Source: Hybos culiciformis
Lineage: Eukaryota > Arthropoda > Insecta > Diptera > Hybotidae
DNA: 64,000 bases
Assembly (NCBI GenBank): GCA_964007475.1
Contig: OZ023273.1
Location: 73,757,842 to 73,821,841 of the forward strand
Direction: 5' to 3'
In this document: positions 32,558 through 45,064 of the stretch, in pieces
Layout: each line of letters begins with the position of its first letter
Position numbering within the stretch: the first letter of the stretch is position 1
Program-made: the position numbers and the translations under genes
The notes under the pieces: model-generated
What the model saw: the letters and a program-made list of their open reading frames with translations, nothing else
Told to the model about the DNA's origin: nothing
The model's database searches: none

Positions 32558-34293
32558 TGTTATGAATTAAATTGCTGATTGGTAGATATAACAAATTTCT
32601 GACACCAATTTAGGCGTCATTTGTTATGATGAAATTTATTGGTGGAAGTAGGAGTGTAAAAATTCCAAACTATAGTTCAAGAAGAACCACCAAGACTTTA
32701 ACATAAAAATTTATGAAAAATAAAATAAAGTAAAGATTAATGAAATAACTTTACCTGCCGACACAAATCTGGTGCCGAGTCCACTGTCTAAGACATCCTG
32801 TTTATAGGCCGGGTCTAAGCTCGTCGTTGGGTGGGTACGCGACAGTGAACACCAGAGGTTCATAACAAAATTTATAGGATGTCACATTTGGAAGAAAGTA
32901 AAATTCTTAGGATAAAAGAAAGTAATATGTTTGAGAAACCCCAACCGCAAGTCTAAAAAAAAACTTAAACCTAAATGACTACAACGTCATTCTTCAGCTT
33001 GTGGCTATGGCCACCTATGGCTGGACCTTACATCAGCATTTCGGTTTTCCGCTAGGACCTAAGAAATAGTTTTTTTAGGGATACATCGTTTTTAATTCTG
33101 AATACAAAGAACTTTATTAATAGAAAAGAAAGTTAATATAAAATTAAACTAATACATAAAATCTGGGTGATTGATGAATCTTGGTTGCATCAAAATTTTC
33201 TTATACATAATATTTTTTTTTTTTTTTTTAATTCTTTATTTTTTTTTTGTGATAATAAACATATAGTATTAATGAACATATAGTATTAATAAACATACAG
33301 ACTTTTCATTTAGGTGTTTTTTTTTTTTATATAATTTTTGTATTACATATTTAATTTTGTTTATTTTTTTTTTATACCAAAATTATAATATAATTATATA
33401 TATATACACAAAAAATTTTAATTCAAAGTTGATTTCTTACTTTAGGATTTTTTCAATTACTACAAATTTGTTATTCTCTAATCAGAGCATGAAGTCGCTG
33501 GCCTCAGTCGGTTAAACACAATGGTCTCTTTCTTGACTGTATCGATAATATGGTATTTATTATTAATTTTTTTTTTTTTTTTTTTTTGTTGACAAAAAAG
33601 AAGAAAAAAAAAAAATAGATATTTTCCTATTTCTTTCTGTTTCTCTTTCTTTTTCTACCTCTCTATCCTCTCTCTATCCTCTCTATCCTCTCTCTATCCT
33701 CTCTCTATCCTCTCTCTATCCTCTCTATCCTTGTTAAAGAATGAAATTGATATCAATAAAAATAAAAAAAAATAGAAGTGAAATATTGTTTTAGGCTAGT
33801 TATACAAAATACATAACTTTATATCAGTATCTGTTTTAAACACGGCAAAGATTATTTGAGAAATTTCACATTGGTCCTAACTAGGGCTTCTCAAACGGGA
33901 TCCCGGGATCCCGGTTATAAAATTGAATCCCGTAATCCCGGGATTTCCACTTAATTAAAAAATATAATAGTGATTGCACTAAATTTTAGGCTTAGGTTAA
34001 TATCTAAGCTAGACAGAATTAATTAAGTGATTGCTGAATGCGGCGTATACTGTTAGTATAGCGCTAAGTACAATATATAGATTATTTTCTATACAATTAC
34101 GGGGGACCTTCATTATTAGTGCTATGCTAACTTTTGATGTTTATATATCACATACTCGAAATTTCATTCACTGTTTCAGTATAAAGCTAAAATAAAATAT
34201 ACAATTTTGGTATACAAAAAACACAACCCATAAAAACAAAGTTTTTGATATAAATCCTTTATATGCGAGGCAATTGATATGAAGTTCATATAA

Positions 34294-34330
<37 letters not shown>

Positions 34331-36796
34331 GATGAGTATGTGATGCCAAAGTATATTGTTATCGACGACAAAGTTATGTGCAAAATTTTACCTCGATTGG
34401 ATACCGGAAATTGGATCTATTTTGACTTACTAAGTTTGGAGACCAGGATGTGAAGTTTATAAGGTGTCCGTGTAATGCTAAATTAAATTTAAGCTCGATT
34501 GGATACCGGGAATTTTGACTTCCTAAGTTTGTGGAAACGAAGTGAAGTCGGTATAAAAAATTTAAAAAATAAATAAGTGCAGTTTAATATATATAGAATT
34601 AAAATTTATTTAAAATAATCGAAGTTTGAGGATTAGAAAGCAAATTTCAAGTTGTTAACTAATTTTTTTATAATGCAGTATTTTCCTTTTTTATTATGTA
34701 AAATATCAACTTAGGTAACCCCATCATGTCAATTTGAAGTGGATCGAAAGCCTGGCATTATTTTATGAGATAATTTTTTGTTTAATTTGGGCTTATAAAA
34801 AAATTCCGGGATCCCGGGATCCCGGGAATATGAAAAATTTTTGTTCCGGGATCCCGGGATTTGAAAATTGCGGGAAATGAGAAGCCCTAGTCCTAACATA
34901 TGAAAAAAAAAACTATAATTTATATTTAGCATTAAGATTATTTTAAAAAAATATATGGGTCAAATTGTTTCAAATAAACAAAGTGAATTAGGAAAATAAG
35001 AATGCATTTTTTTTTTATGTTATTGAATCTATTTTGTATATATAAAAAAAATTTGAAGTGGTATGATACAAGGGTATCATACAAGGGTTTTTAAGGGTAT
35101 CATACAAGGGTTTTTTTTTCTAAAAAAAAAATCTAACTTCACATGGCAATGAAAATTAAACATTGCAAGGAGGCTCAATGACCTTAAAATATTTTATCAT
35201 ATACGGTCGAATTTTGCTTTATTTTTTTCTTTTAAAATTATACAAGGTGAAAAGTTTCCACTTCACCATAACTAGAGAAAAGATACAATGTCAACCGTAC
35301 TTAATATCGTCACCTTGCGATATTTAACGGCAGAAAAAAAATTGCGATTATCGTAAAACAAAAAAAAATTTGAAAATTTGTTAGAAATTTTCAAATATTC
35401 AAATAAATTATAATTTTAATATAATTTTTTTCATAAAACCATGTAAAAAAATTGTAGACTCTTGAAAAAAAATTTTTAAAACAAACAGTTTTTTTTTCTG
35501 TGAAAACTAATGGTTTTGAGATACGATAGTATTCTTTGGACTCGTCGATATATTTTTTTCTTTTTTTTTTAATTATCGTTGTGAGGTTTTCTATGACTTG
35601 TATTTTGGTTTTAGTAAATAAAATATAAAGTTAGTTTTTCTTCTTTTTTTTTTAGAGGATGTCGACCGATTAGATGAATCGTCATTGGTCTGTTTTACTC
35701 GATTCGTATTCCAACCGGGTACCGCACGGTTTGGTTGGAATAAGGAACGACCATTGACGACCATTCTCTTATGACTATCCTCCTCTGACACCGTCAATGG
35801 ACACAAGATCATGACCGCTCAGTGATCTTATATCCACGTCAGTGGCAGGTGAGCTTAGTCATAATACCACAACGTAGTATGGATCCTCCTCCTATAGGGG
35901 CATCCATGTGGTAACCGGTAGTCTTAGCTTCGGATTCTTGGATAGGCCCAAGAATCCTCCACCAAGATCGGGTGTTTTGGATCGTAAAGTAGAGTTGGCT
36001 TTGTAGTGCTCCGCTCTAATAACGATCATAGCTGGAAATGTCATCCTAGGCCAGTAAATAAATTTACTTGCTTCGGATGTTCATCTCCAATACCTAAAGA
36101 CAAGAGAAAAAAAAAATCTTTTCTTACCTCTATCCTTGTTAAAGAATGAAATTGATATGAAATTACTATCGAAATTGCACACTTTTTACATGATTTTAAG
36201 ATGTGCTAACAATTCCATCCAAAACAAAGAAAAACGATTATCAATTAATTAAATAAAATTTTATTGTGGGAAAAATAAATAGACAAAATTCTTCAATCTT
36301 TATTATGGTCCTAATATCATAAACAAATATCTTTGTGACAAACAAAAAAAATATTCTAATTTCTATAAATGTACTGATTAATTTTATTTTATTTGTTCTT
36401 TTTTTGTTTATATTATGAATTTATATGAAAAATTTATGTTCAATATTTATGTGCAACATTTTGTATTTGTTATCACAACATTTTGAAGATGTGGACAAAA
36501 AAGAACTACATCAAAATGAAATAACTGTAAAAAAAAAATTAAGTAAAAGGATTTTTAAACCTTACAATAATATTTTCTCTAATTTATCAATTTTGATAAT
36601 AAGAATTATTATTGAAGTGTAAAAGGCTATTTTTTTTTTTTTGTGTAATATGTATTTCATCATATTACTAAAATATTTCAATGGCAAGTATTTGTTTATG
36701 CGATTAAGAAAAAATTATATTTAAAAATATATACAGAAAAGAATTTGTACTGCTGTAAAACAATATGATAAAATTTGCTCAAACTTCACGGTAACA
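32558..36796 (-). repeat. G1 right LTR (5' LTR in element orientation), split by H1a
   Basis: About 3223 bp once H1a and its 8-bp duplication are removed. Colinear with the left LTR with few substitutions plus differing homopolymer and microsatellite lengths. It provides the empty site for C1 (near 33400), and the left LTR provides the empty site for H1a (near 9670). Confidence 0.88.
33882..34889. mobile_element. H1a: hAT-like nonautonomous element, copy 1
   Basis: Ends TAGGGCTTCTCA...TGAGAAGCCCTA. The 8-bp duplication GTCCTAAC (33874-33881 and 34890-34897) is single in the left G1 LTR. Subterminal arrays of GGGATCCC/CCCGGG palindromes flank both ends. A GT microsatellite lies at about 34293-34329. 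It shares almost its whole length with H1b at 58557-59579. No transposase. Confidence 0.92.
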
Positions 36797-36800
36797 AAAC

Positions 36801-37735
36801 TAAAGACTTTTTATTAATAACTATATACTTTTATTAATAACTTTTATTAATAACTAAATGTATATATTATATACTGGGTGTCGCAGGGTATGTTATATAC
36901 AGGGTGTTGCAAAAGTCAACGTCATACATTGGAAAGCTAGATCTTGGAGTCAACGAAATATTAATAAATACCTTACATTAAAAAATCTTTGGAATTCGAG
37001 ATATTGCCATTTTTATGAATTTTCCATATACTAGTTATGACGTACGTAATTTATAAAAGTATCAATATTTCGAAAACTTACAATTTTTTAGTGTCTCTAG
37101 ATACTAATATTTCGGTGAGTCTCGGAAGTATCTTGCAATGAATGACGTTAATTTTTCTATACCATGGACATAATTATCATCTGAAAAATAAAAGAATAAA
37201 TTTAATGAAATAATTAACATATTATATATAAAACGAAAATGTATTTAAACAAAAACGAAAATTTATTTATCCTTCAGTTAATAATTATTAAAATCACACA
37301 ATGAATGACGTTAATTTTTCTATACCATGGACATAATTATCATCTGAAAAATAAAAGAATAAATTTAATGAAATAATTAACATATTATATATAAAACGAA
37401 AATGTATTTAAACAAAAACGAAAATTTATTTATCCTTCACTTAATAATTATTAAAATCACATAATTTTATGTATGTTTTAAGGTATACATGTATCACATA
37501 TTTATAGAAAAATAAAATACCAAATAAAAATATAAGATTAAAACAAAAGAGGTTCTACAAATAAAAAAAAAAAATTTCAGACCATTTCACTTTTAAATTT
37601 TACTTATAATGAAAAAAAATTAAATTAAAAAAAAATTTGATATTATTAACGAATTGGCCAAGTTTACCTCATTCGTCAATTTGTTGGTTCAAAAATCTTA
37701 TTAAGTACAAAAATTTAAGTTGGAAATGGTAGAAA
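36801..37735. other. Intergenic AT-rich stretch with a tandem duplication
   Basis: No gene. A ~165-bp direct duplication lies at 37136-37300 and 37301-37462 (unit starts caatgaatgacgttaa, ends aaaatcaca). The words gggtgt(c/t)gca at 36878 and 36901 start a segment resembling the edge of a dispersed repeat. Confidence 0.7.
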
Positions 37736-37739
37736 AGTG

Positions 37740-38387
37740 AAAAGATATTTTATGTTCAACTTAATCATACATAAACAACATGTATTTAAACATACACATG
37801 TTCATACATAAACAACATGTATTTAAACATATACACATTATAATAAAAAGTAGGATATTTTAAATTGAATAAACAAAATATCTTAAACGCTAAGTCCAAA
37901 GCTTGAAGAATACCATTATCACAAATATAAATCACATCTTTGAAACGAACGTACAGCTTTTCAACAGTCAATTTATTCATGTTCCCAATCAATTTATTCA
38001 TGTTCCCAATCACAGCAAGTATTTTCAAATTCTAGAACATTGTTGTAAAAATTTATGAAGCTCTTGGTTAGGATTTAGTTCTAGTGGTTGCACGTAAAAC
38101 TGCTGGTAAGAGGTGTAGCATAAGTGTATCTCTAAAACCTAAAAAAGATTAAAATAGCATTAAATATTGACTTGAAATAAAAACAATTAAAATAATAGGT
38201 GAAAGATGTTTTGGAATTGTTTTTTGAGCAGGTGGGAACTAACTTTTTTGTTAAATTTAAGCTCAGAACTTACTTTGACTATTTTCCTTGTTGTTGGAGT
38301 TTCATGTTTCATTATAGTCTTGGACATGTATACTTTTCAGACTCAAGTTGGCTTATTTGAAAGAACATATTCAGTCGTTTTTTGTTT
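37740..38387 (-). pseudogene. 3' exons of an interrupted insect gene (uncharacterised family)
   Basis: Minus strand. The piece 38387-38274 abuts B1 and ends at a good splice donor (GTCAAA|GTAAGT). A second exon starts at 38138 after a TTTTTTAG acceptor. Its end reads KLYVRFKDVIYICDNG, ILQALDLAFKIFCLFNLKYP, which resembles the C terminus of a family of uncharacterised insect proteins ending in '..ALDxxFKxFxVFNxxYP..'. Frame changes and a 21-bp tandem duplication (IGNMNKL twice) near 37990 show decay. The family match is from memory of its pattern, not from a search. The upstream exons lie beyond B1 at 46874-48835. Confidence 0.6.
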
Positions 38388-38929
38388 TGTTATATACTGA
38401 AATAGGAGAAATTCTTTCTCCTATACACAGCATCACATGATTGATGCGGTATATAATAGAACAAAAAAGAACAAATGGTCATAAAAAGAAATGATTTTTT
38501 TTGTTTTATCGAATTTTGGTTTCATAGTGTAATATGACAATTTTTATAATAAAAATTTCATATACACTATGAATTTAATAAAATCTCTCTCTTTTATTTT
38601 TGGATTTTCAACAAGGCGGTAATCGCAGGTAACAAATTTTATAAAGTAAAAAAAAATTATTTTTGTTCATCACAGTTTTTATATTTAAATTTTGAAATTA
38701 AATAAATTAATTTCAAATTTAAATATTTAATATTTTTTTTGAATTCATCAAAATCCTATAATCGTTTATAATTAGGTTATTTATTAGATGAAATAAATTT
38801 ATTATAACGAATTGTATCGTATTTCATTTGACGAGGTCTATCCAATAAATCACTCTCGGTTGAACCTGATATCCAACCGCAGGTTATTACCACCCACTTA
38901 TATTGGCCTAAATTGCCAACACCCAAACA
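38388..38929 (+). repeat. B1 5' LTR
   Basis: Near its start is a perfect hairpin: ATAGGAGAAA (38402-38411) and TTTCTCCTAT (38415-38424). TATATAATAG at about 38451 is a plausible promoter TATA box. Identical in structure to the 3' LTR apart from K1. Confidence 0.85.
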
Positions 38930-38930
38930 T

Positions 38931-38946
38931 TGGTCCTTCGAGCCGG
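38931..38946 (+). other. B1 primer binding site
   Basis: TGGTCCTTCGAGCCGG follows the 5' LTR after 1 nt. Sites of this form are common in insect BEL/Pao elements. Confidence 0.8.
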
Positions 38947-39139
38947 ATTTTTTCAGCCGAGAGTGCTATAGGGAGACCTATCTCAAAAAACAAAAAAATT
39001 ATAATTTTTTTTCATTGGTTTTAATTTACAAAAACCATATTTTCGTACGTTCAGAATTTAAGTTTTTTTACAATACTATAACAAGACAATTATATTAAAA
39101 TTTTTTTAGCTAACGTCGTAAATTATGCCGTCGTAAATT

Positions 39140-42100
39140 ATGAATTCAAAAACAGAGGGTAAAATTCAAGCCTTTATACGCGCTTGTGACAAGGTCACGT
39201 TCCTTAAAACTAACTTCGAAAAAATTTCTAAAGCGGATTATACTAGGGGAATGTTGATGGGTCGAAGGGATGGGCTCGACATGACGTGGATAAAAGTAGA
39301 GGCTTCTTACGAAGAAATTTATACGGACACATCTGACGTTGAAATGGATGCAATACTACCCTGTGGAGAAAAATTTAATAAAATTCAAGAAGAATATTAT
39401 AAGTTACTTGGCGTTATTCTTGATGAACTTCATAACCTTCAAACCACTCCATCAGGCGAACAGACGACTAGTTCTACTCACCCACCTTTAATAAATTTTC
39501 GACTACCTTCAATTGTGATTCCTAAATTCTGTGGTCAATACGAAATGTGGCGTTCCTTTCGAGACATTTTTACGTCGGTTATAATAAATAATTCTAAACT
39601 TAGTGCTGTAGAAAAATTCTATTATCTCCTCAGAAATTTAGAAAACCGACCAAAGGAGTTAGTGTCAAAATTCCCTATGGAATCTTCAAGTTTTGATATC
39701 GCATGGAAGATTTTAGTAAAGGAATACGAAAATAAACGCGTTTTGGTACATACTCAACTAAATTTGTTATTCGGTATTCAGCCTGCGAAAGCAGAAAATC
39801 CTAATTCCATTCGCTTATTACAAGATACCATTAATGATTGTTTGAGTTCTCTTAAAAATTTAGAAGTAAATACCGAACCTTGGGATCCAATTTTAATTTA
39901 TTTAGCTACTCAGAGGTTGCCTAACTTGACACATGCGTTGTGGGAATCAAAACTCGAGGGATCTACCGAACTGGAAAAGTGGGAGGTCATGAATAATTTT
40001 TTATCGGCGCGATTCCGAACGTTAGAGGCGTTAAGTGAGAAGAAAACTCCAACCTCATCTCCTAATTTTACGAATACGTCAAAAGATAACAAAATAAAAT
40101 CATTTCATACTCATAATCATAACACTTGCTCTAATTGCAATGATTCGACTCACTCAATCTACACTTGCCCTAAATTTCAGAAACTGGACCCTAAAAAGCG
40201 GTTCGATGTCGCTAAAGCTAAAAAACTTTGCATACATTGTTTAGGTTCGCACAAACTTGTGCAATGTACCTCGAAAAGTGTTTGCCAAAAATGCAATAAA
40301 AAACATCATACTCTTCTTCATTTTAGTCGTGATTCGAATACACCAGACACTTCGTCAGCCTCACAATCGAATAGTAATCATAGTTCAAATTCTGACTCTA
40401 ATGTCTCTCCTCGAAAGGAATCTTTATCGACACCACAACGGATACCAATAACGACGAATTCAATTCCTCATACAATTAACTCCAATTTAGCGAATAGTCG
40501 TCGAGTCCTTCTAGCCACGGCACTAGTCCATATTAAAGTGAATAATGAATTCCATAAATTACGAGCCCTTATTGATCAAGGTTCAGAATCGTCGTTCATT
40601 TTAGAATCAGTAGTTCAATCTCTTAAATTACCTACAAAACCTTGCTTCGCTCAAATATCAGGGGCAGGCCACAATCTCGCAACACCGTCAAATAAATATG
40701 CTTCGTTAGAATTATACGCTTGTATTAATCATTCTACTCACATTTCGTTAGATGTTCTAGTGCTTAAGAGAATCTCGGGAATTTTGCCGTCTCAAGAAAT
40801 TCCGACTACCGAATTACCAGAATTCAAAAATCTTCAACTCGCGGATCCTACATATTTCAAGCCAGGGGAAATTCATTTACTTTTAGGGGCAGACATTTTT
40901 TCTCAAATTAGATGCTCAACCCTGAAAAGGTTTAATAATTTTATTGCACAAGAAACCATTTTCGGATATATACTGTCAGGTTCTGTAATAGAGAGGTTCA
41001 GGGATGTCCAACCTAAAATAAAGGTTCTCTCGTATTGCAGCAATGTTTTGCTTAATGAAGCTTTAGAAAAATTCTGGCAGGTAGAAGAAATACCTAGTCG
41101 ACCTCTACCTTCTCCAGATGACATTCGCTGCGAAAAGCATTTTTTAGAAACTCATTTTCGACGTGATGATGGGCGATTTGTGGTAGAGCTTCCGTTTGTT
41201 AAAGAATACCCTGCACAACTACATCTCGCTAGTTCTAGAGATATAGCTCTTAAAAGATATTACTCAACTTGCAAAAACTTATCAAAAAACGAAACGTATA
41301 AACTAATGTACGATAACGTCATTCAAGAATATATCGAGTTAGGACACATGTCTCCATGCCAATCAAAGGAGAAAGTTTCTTGGATTGACAGCAATAGCCC
41401 TATTTTCGAAAGTTATTATCTTCCCCATCATGGTGTATACAAAGAGCAAAGTCTTAGCACCAAACTTCGCATAGTTTTTGATGCCTCCTGTAAAACGTCT
41501 AATAAAAACTCACTAAATGATGTTTTGTATAGTGGACCTCCCCTGCAATCAAAAATAATTGACGTACTTAATCGTATGCGTCTTTACCCTTTAATGTACA
41601 ATTGTGACATCAAAATGATGTATCGCCAAATATTATTAGCTGACAAACATACTGACTTTCATAGGATATTGTATAAAAATTCCAATGGTGACGTGCAAGA
41701 TTACAAGATGCTTACAGTCACTTTCGGAGTCTCAAGTAGTCCGTATCTAGCTATGCGTTGCCTTAAGCAATTAACAGTAACCGAACGAGATAAATATCCA
41801 TTAGGATCGCAAATTTTGGAAGAATCGACATATGTCGATGATATTTTTGCCGGATTTTTTGATGTGACCACAGCTCAAAAGGCGCAAATTGAACTGATTT
41901 CACTACTTACCTCAGCTGGTTTTGAATTAAGGAAATGGACAGCTACTAATCCGGAACTTTTACAACTCGTTCCATTAGAAGATCACGCTAATCCTAATTT
42001 ACACGATACCAGTGAAAATACACTTTTAAAAACATTAGGAATATGCTTTAATCATAAAGACGATTATTACACGTTTAGACCTCAAACCCCAGTTTTGAAT

Positions 42101-43042
42101 TATCCTCTTACAAAACGAAAGGTTTTTTCAGAAATTGCCAAGCTGTATGATCCAGCTGGCTGGTTAGCCCCTGTTATTATTAAGCCAAAAATTTTGTTAC
42201 AGGACATTTGGAAAGACGGAACTGATTGGGATGAATGCATTCAATCGGAGAGAATCATTCAGTGGGAACAGTTTGTTCGAGAAATTTCGGCAATCGAGGA
42301 TATTCGCATATTTCGGTGGTTCCATTATTTGCCGGAATCTCGGGTTGAAATCCATGGGTTCTGCGACGCCAGTGCAAAAGCTTACGCTGCCTGCGTTTAC
42401 TTTCGTGTTTTCCATAATAAGAATGTTCACTCTACTCTAATTTCGTCAAAAACAAAAGTGGCTCCGATTAAAACAATTTCTTTACCTCGGCTTGAGCTCA
42501 GTGGGGCTCTGCTTTTGTCTAAACTAATTAAATCGACTAAGGAAAGTTTGTCACTCCGAAACACTCCCTATTATGCATGGACAGATAGCACCATCGTCCT
42601 AGCGTGGATTAAAAAATCTCCCTCGCACTGGAAAACATTTGTCGCAAATAGGGTGACAAGTATATTAGAAAATTACGGAGAAGTAACTTGGAATCATATT
42701 TGTTCAGGCAAAAACCCAGCTGATCTCGCATCTCGAGGGCTAAATGCGTCAGAATTGGTCAACAATGACTTTTGGTTTGAAGGCCCTGACTTTTTGAAAA
42801 CTAGTAGCGAAAGGTGGCCAGAGTCCGGCAATCAATATGAAACTACCCTAGAAATAAAAGCCATAAAACCTCATCACATATCAATTAATCATAACATCGA
42901 TCAGTATTTACAAAGATTTTCGTGTCTTTCTCGAGCCATACGAATTATTTTTTATCAGCTACGGTTTTTTAGAATATTGCATAAAAAACCTACAATTTAC
43001 TCTACCTGTACATTTCACAACCAGAATACAAACATACTCTAA
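39140..43042 (+). pseudogene. gag-pol: B1 gag-pol: Gag, protease, RT, RNase H
   Basis: 1300 codons. Residues ~125-300: the BEL Gag region (DUF1759 type) with PSIVIPKFCGQYEMWRSFRD. Residues ~328-395: Cys/His knuckles (CSNCNDSTHSIYTC, CIHCLGSHKLVQC, CQKCNKKHHTLLH). Residues ~475-490: aspartic protease ALIDQGSESSFIL. RT: LRIVFDASCKTS, YNCDIKMMYRQILL and active site YVDDIFAGF at ~897. RNase H: GFCDASAKAYAACVY at ~1073 and AWTDSTIVLAWIK at ~1147, then NPADLASRG. The frame is lost at about 43030 by a one-base shift, so RT to integrase is not continuous. The start is the second of two nearby gtaaattatg contexts; only this Met is in frame. Confidence 0.9.
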
Positions 43043-44384
43043 CTTTAATCATAAAACTTCTTCAATTAAGCTATTTTACTTCAGAATATAATTGTCTTCT
43101 TGACAAAACCCAATTGCCAGGAAAAAGTATCTTAATATCCCTTAACCCGTTCCTGGATGAAGATCAACTCATGAGAGTTAATGGCCGATTATCAAATTTA
43201 ACATTACCTATAACGGAGAAATTTCCTATTATAATACCGAGCAATTCACATTTTGCATATCTCCTTTTTCATTACTTCCATTTGGCAACCCTACACGGAA
43301 ATCTGCAATTGATGCAGTCAACAATTAGGAAAACATATTGGATTCCTAGATTGAAACAAGGTGTAAGAAAATACAGTGTTTTTTGGAACGAAAGGAGGTT
43401 ATGTCACAGATAATGGCTCCGTTACCTGTCGAAAGATTACTCGCGAACCAGGTATTTTCTTCCGTGGGCCTTGATTTTGGTGGTCCAATAACTTTGCTTC
43501 GGCATGAAGGACGATGTAACGTCACTACTAAGGGATACATCTGCCTATTTGTGTGCTTCAGCACAAGGGCTATCCACCTAGAACCTGTCAGTGACCTTAC
43601 CTCTAATAAATTCCTTCAAGCTTTTGAACGATTTTTTTCTAGAAGAGGTTTGTGTAAAAATTTATATGTGGATAACGCAACAAACTTTGTAGGATGAAGC
43701 AATATTCTCGCTAAGGAATATCAAAAGGCTATAAAAAATGCAACACAGCAAGCTGCAGCTGAATATGCCGCTAAAGAAGTACATTTTATTTTTAATTGCC
43801 CTCTAGCAGCCCACATGAATGGATTAGCAGAAGCAGGCATAAAATCTGTAAAGTATCATCTGAAAAGAACTCTCGGAGTGAAAACCATCACATTTGAGAA
43901 TCTATGCACCATCCTCTGTCGAATAGAAGCGTGTTTAAATTCTCGCCCTTTGACTCCTAGATCCGATGATCCTGATGACTTGGAACCAATCACACCAGGC
44001 CATTTCATCAGAGGAAATGCGCTTTTGGCTCCACCGGAGCCTGCCCTTGAAATTGACGAAAGTACTAATTCTTATAAAATTTTAGATAATCTGGACAAAA
44101 TGAAGCTACACTTCTGGCGACGATGGAAAGATGAATACCTGCATCGATTACAGCAAAGAAGCAAGTGGCGTTTGCCACAGAAAAACATCGAAATGAATGA
44201 TTTGGTCGTGCTTAAGGATAAGAATTCAGCTCCACAAAGTTGGACCATGGGAAGAGTAATTAAATTGCATCCAGGAGTGGATGGAAACGTAAGAGTAGTT
44301 GACGTCCGTACTCGTTTTGGTATTTTTCGACGAGCTATAAGTCAACTATGCTTACTTCCTTATGATCGAGAGGATAAATTATAA
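43043..44384 (+). pseudogene. pol: B1 integrase and C-terminal domain
   Basis: Integrase zinc domain HYFHLATLHGNLQLMQSTIR near 43270-43330, a frameshift near 43365, the first core Asp in VGLDFGGPIT (~43468), the second in LYVDNATNFVG (~43665, followed by a TGA at 43695), and the third acidic region at NGLAEAGIKS (43815). The tail to 44384 (PGHFIRGNALL, WRRWKDEYLHRLQQRSKW, GRVIKLHPGVDGNVRVV) is the DUF5641-type end of BEL/Pao integrases. The breaks make this copy nonfunctional. No env frame follows. Confidence 0.87.
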
Positions 44385-45064
44385 TTGAATACTTATTTTT
44401 TAACTATAACATAATTTTGCACTCAAATACGAGAATTAGTTTTGCTTTTAATTAATTTCAATTTAATTTTAATGTAAAGAATTTTACAAATTTTGTCCTC
44501 ACGATCATAGGAAAATTATTACAAGATAATTTCATGTTTTAATGTATAAATAGAAAATCCAACATACTCTTTAGTATGTCTTAAAATAAATTTCACATAC
44601 TTTCAGTATGTCTCAAAATGTATGCTGAATTTAAGATACAGATGCTACATTAAGATACATAAAAATTAAACATACTCTTTAGTATGTGTAAAATCAAATG
44701 TTTGTTGAAATTAAGATACAAATTCTACATTGCAATGCAATGCATATATGCAATATTTTTTTGTAAAAATGAGTTCATTAATAGTTCAAAACTAAAATCA
44801 TTTCAAAAAATTTAAATTAACTATACATTTTATTGAATTACTAAATAGTTCAAAACTAAAATCATTTCAAACAATTTAAATTAACTATACATTTTATTGA
44901 ATTACTAAATAGTTCAAAACTAAAATCATTTCAAACAATTTAAATTAACTATACATTTTATTGAATTACTAATTAATATATAAAGAAAGTATAATTTTAA
45001 AATGAACAAAAGGATATTGTATCAAAAATTGAAAATTAGGAAAATAAACTATTAAATGATGTAA
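44385..45064 (+). other. B1 3' tail with hairpins and 64-bp tandem repeats
   Basis: Noncoding. Short hairpins ACATACTCTTTAGTATGT recur (44562, 44678; a variant with TTTCAG at 44594). Three ~64-bp direct repeats, each with AGTTCAAAACTAAAATCATT, lie at about 44782-44973. No clear polypurine tract is seen just before the 3' LTR. Confidence 0.75.

Larger units (their letters stand above)
395..36796 (-). mobile_element. G1: nested minus-strand Ty3/gypsy LTR retrotransposon with ~3.2 kb LTRs
   Basis: Two copies of one long sequence, both starting TGTTAT and ending GGTAACA on the plus strand, lie at 395-11540 and 32558-36796. They are flanked outside by AAAC (391-394 and 36797-36800), a 4-bp target duplication. 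Between them, on the minus strand and in retroelement order, lie a primer binding site, leader, gag, protease, RT, RNase H and integrase. The interval is 36.4 kb only because of nested insertions (C1 with T1, M1 with N1, H2, D with H3, F1, H1a). Removing these leaves about 14 kb. The coding part carries several stops and frameshifts, so this copy is dead. The lineage within gypsy is not certain; the RT active site reads YLDD and the finger region reads FGLCNAAQ. Confidence 0.9.

Noticed and set aside
34288..34383. Minus frame with a His/Thr run
   Set aside because: It reads through the GT microsatellite of H1a and is not kept in H1b.
37136..37462. Possible CRISPR-like or satellite array
   Set aside because: Only two direct copies of ~165 bp without spacers; a simple tandem duplication. 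No CRISPR array anywhere.
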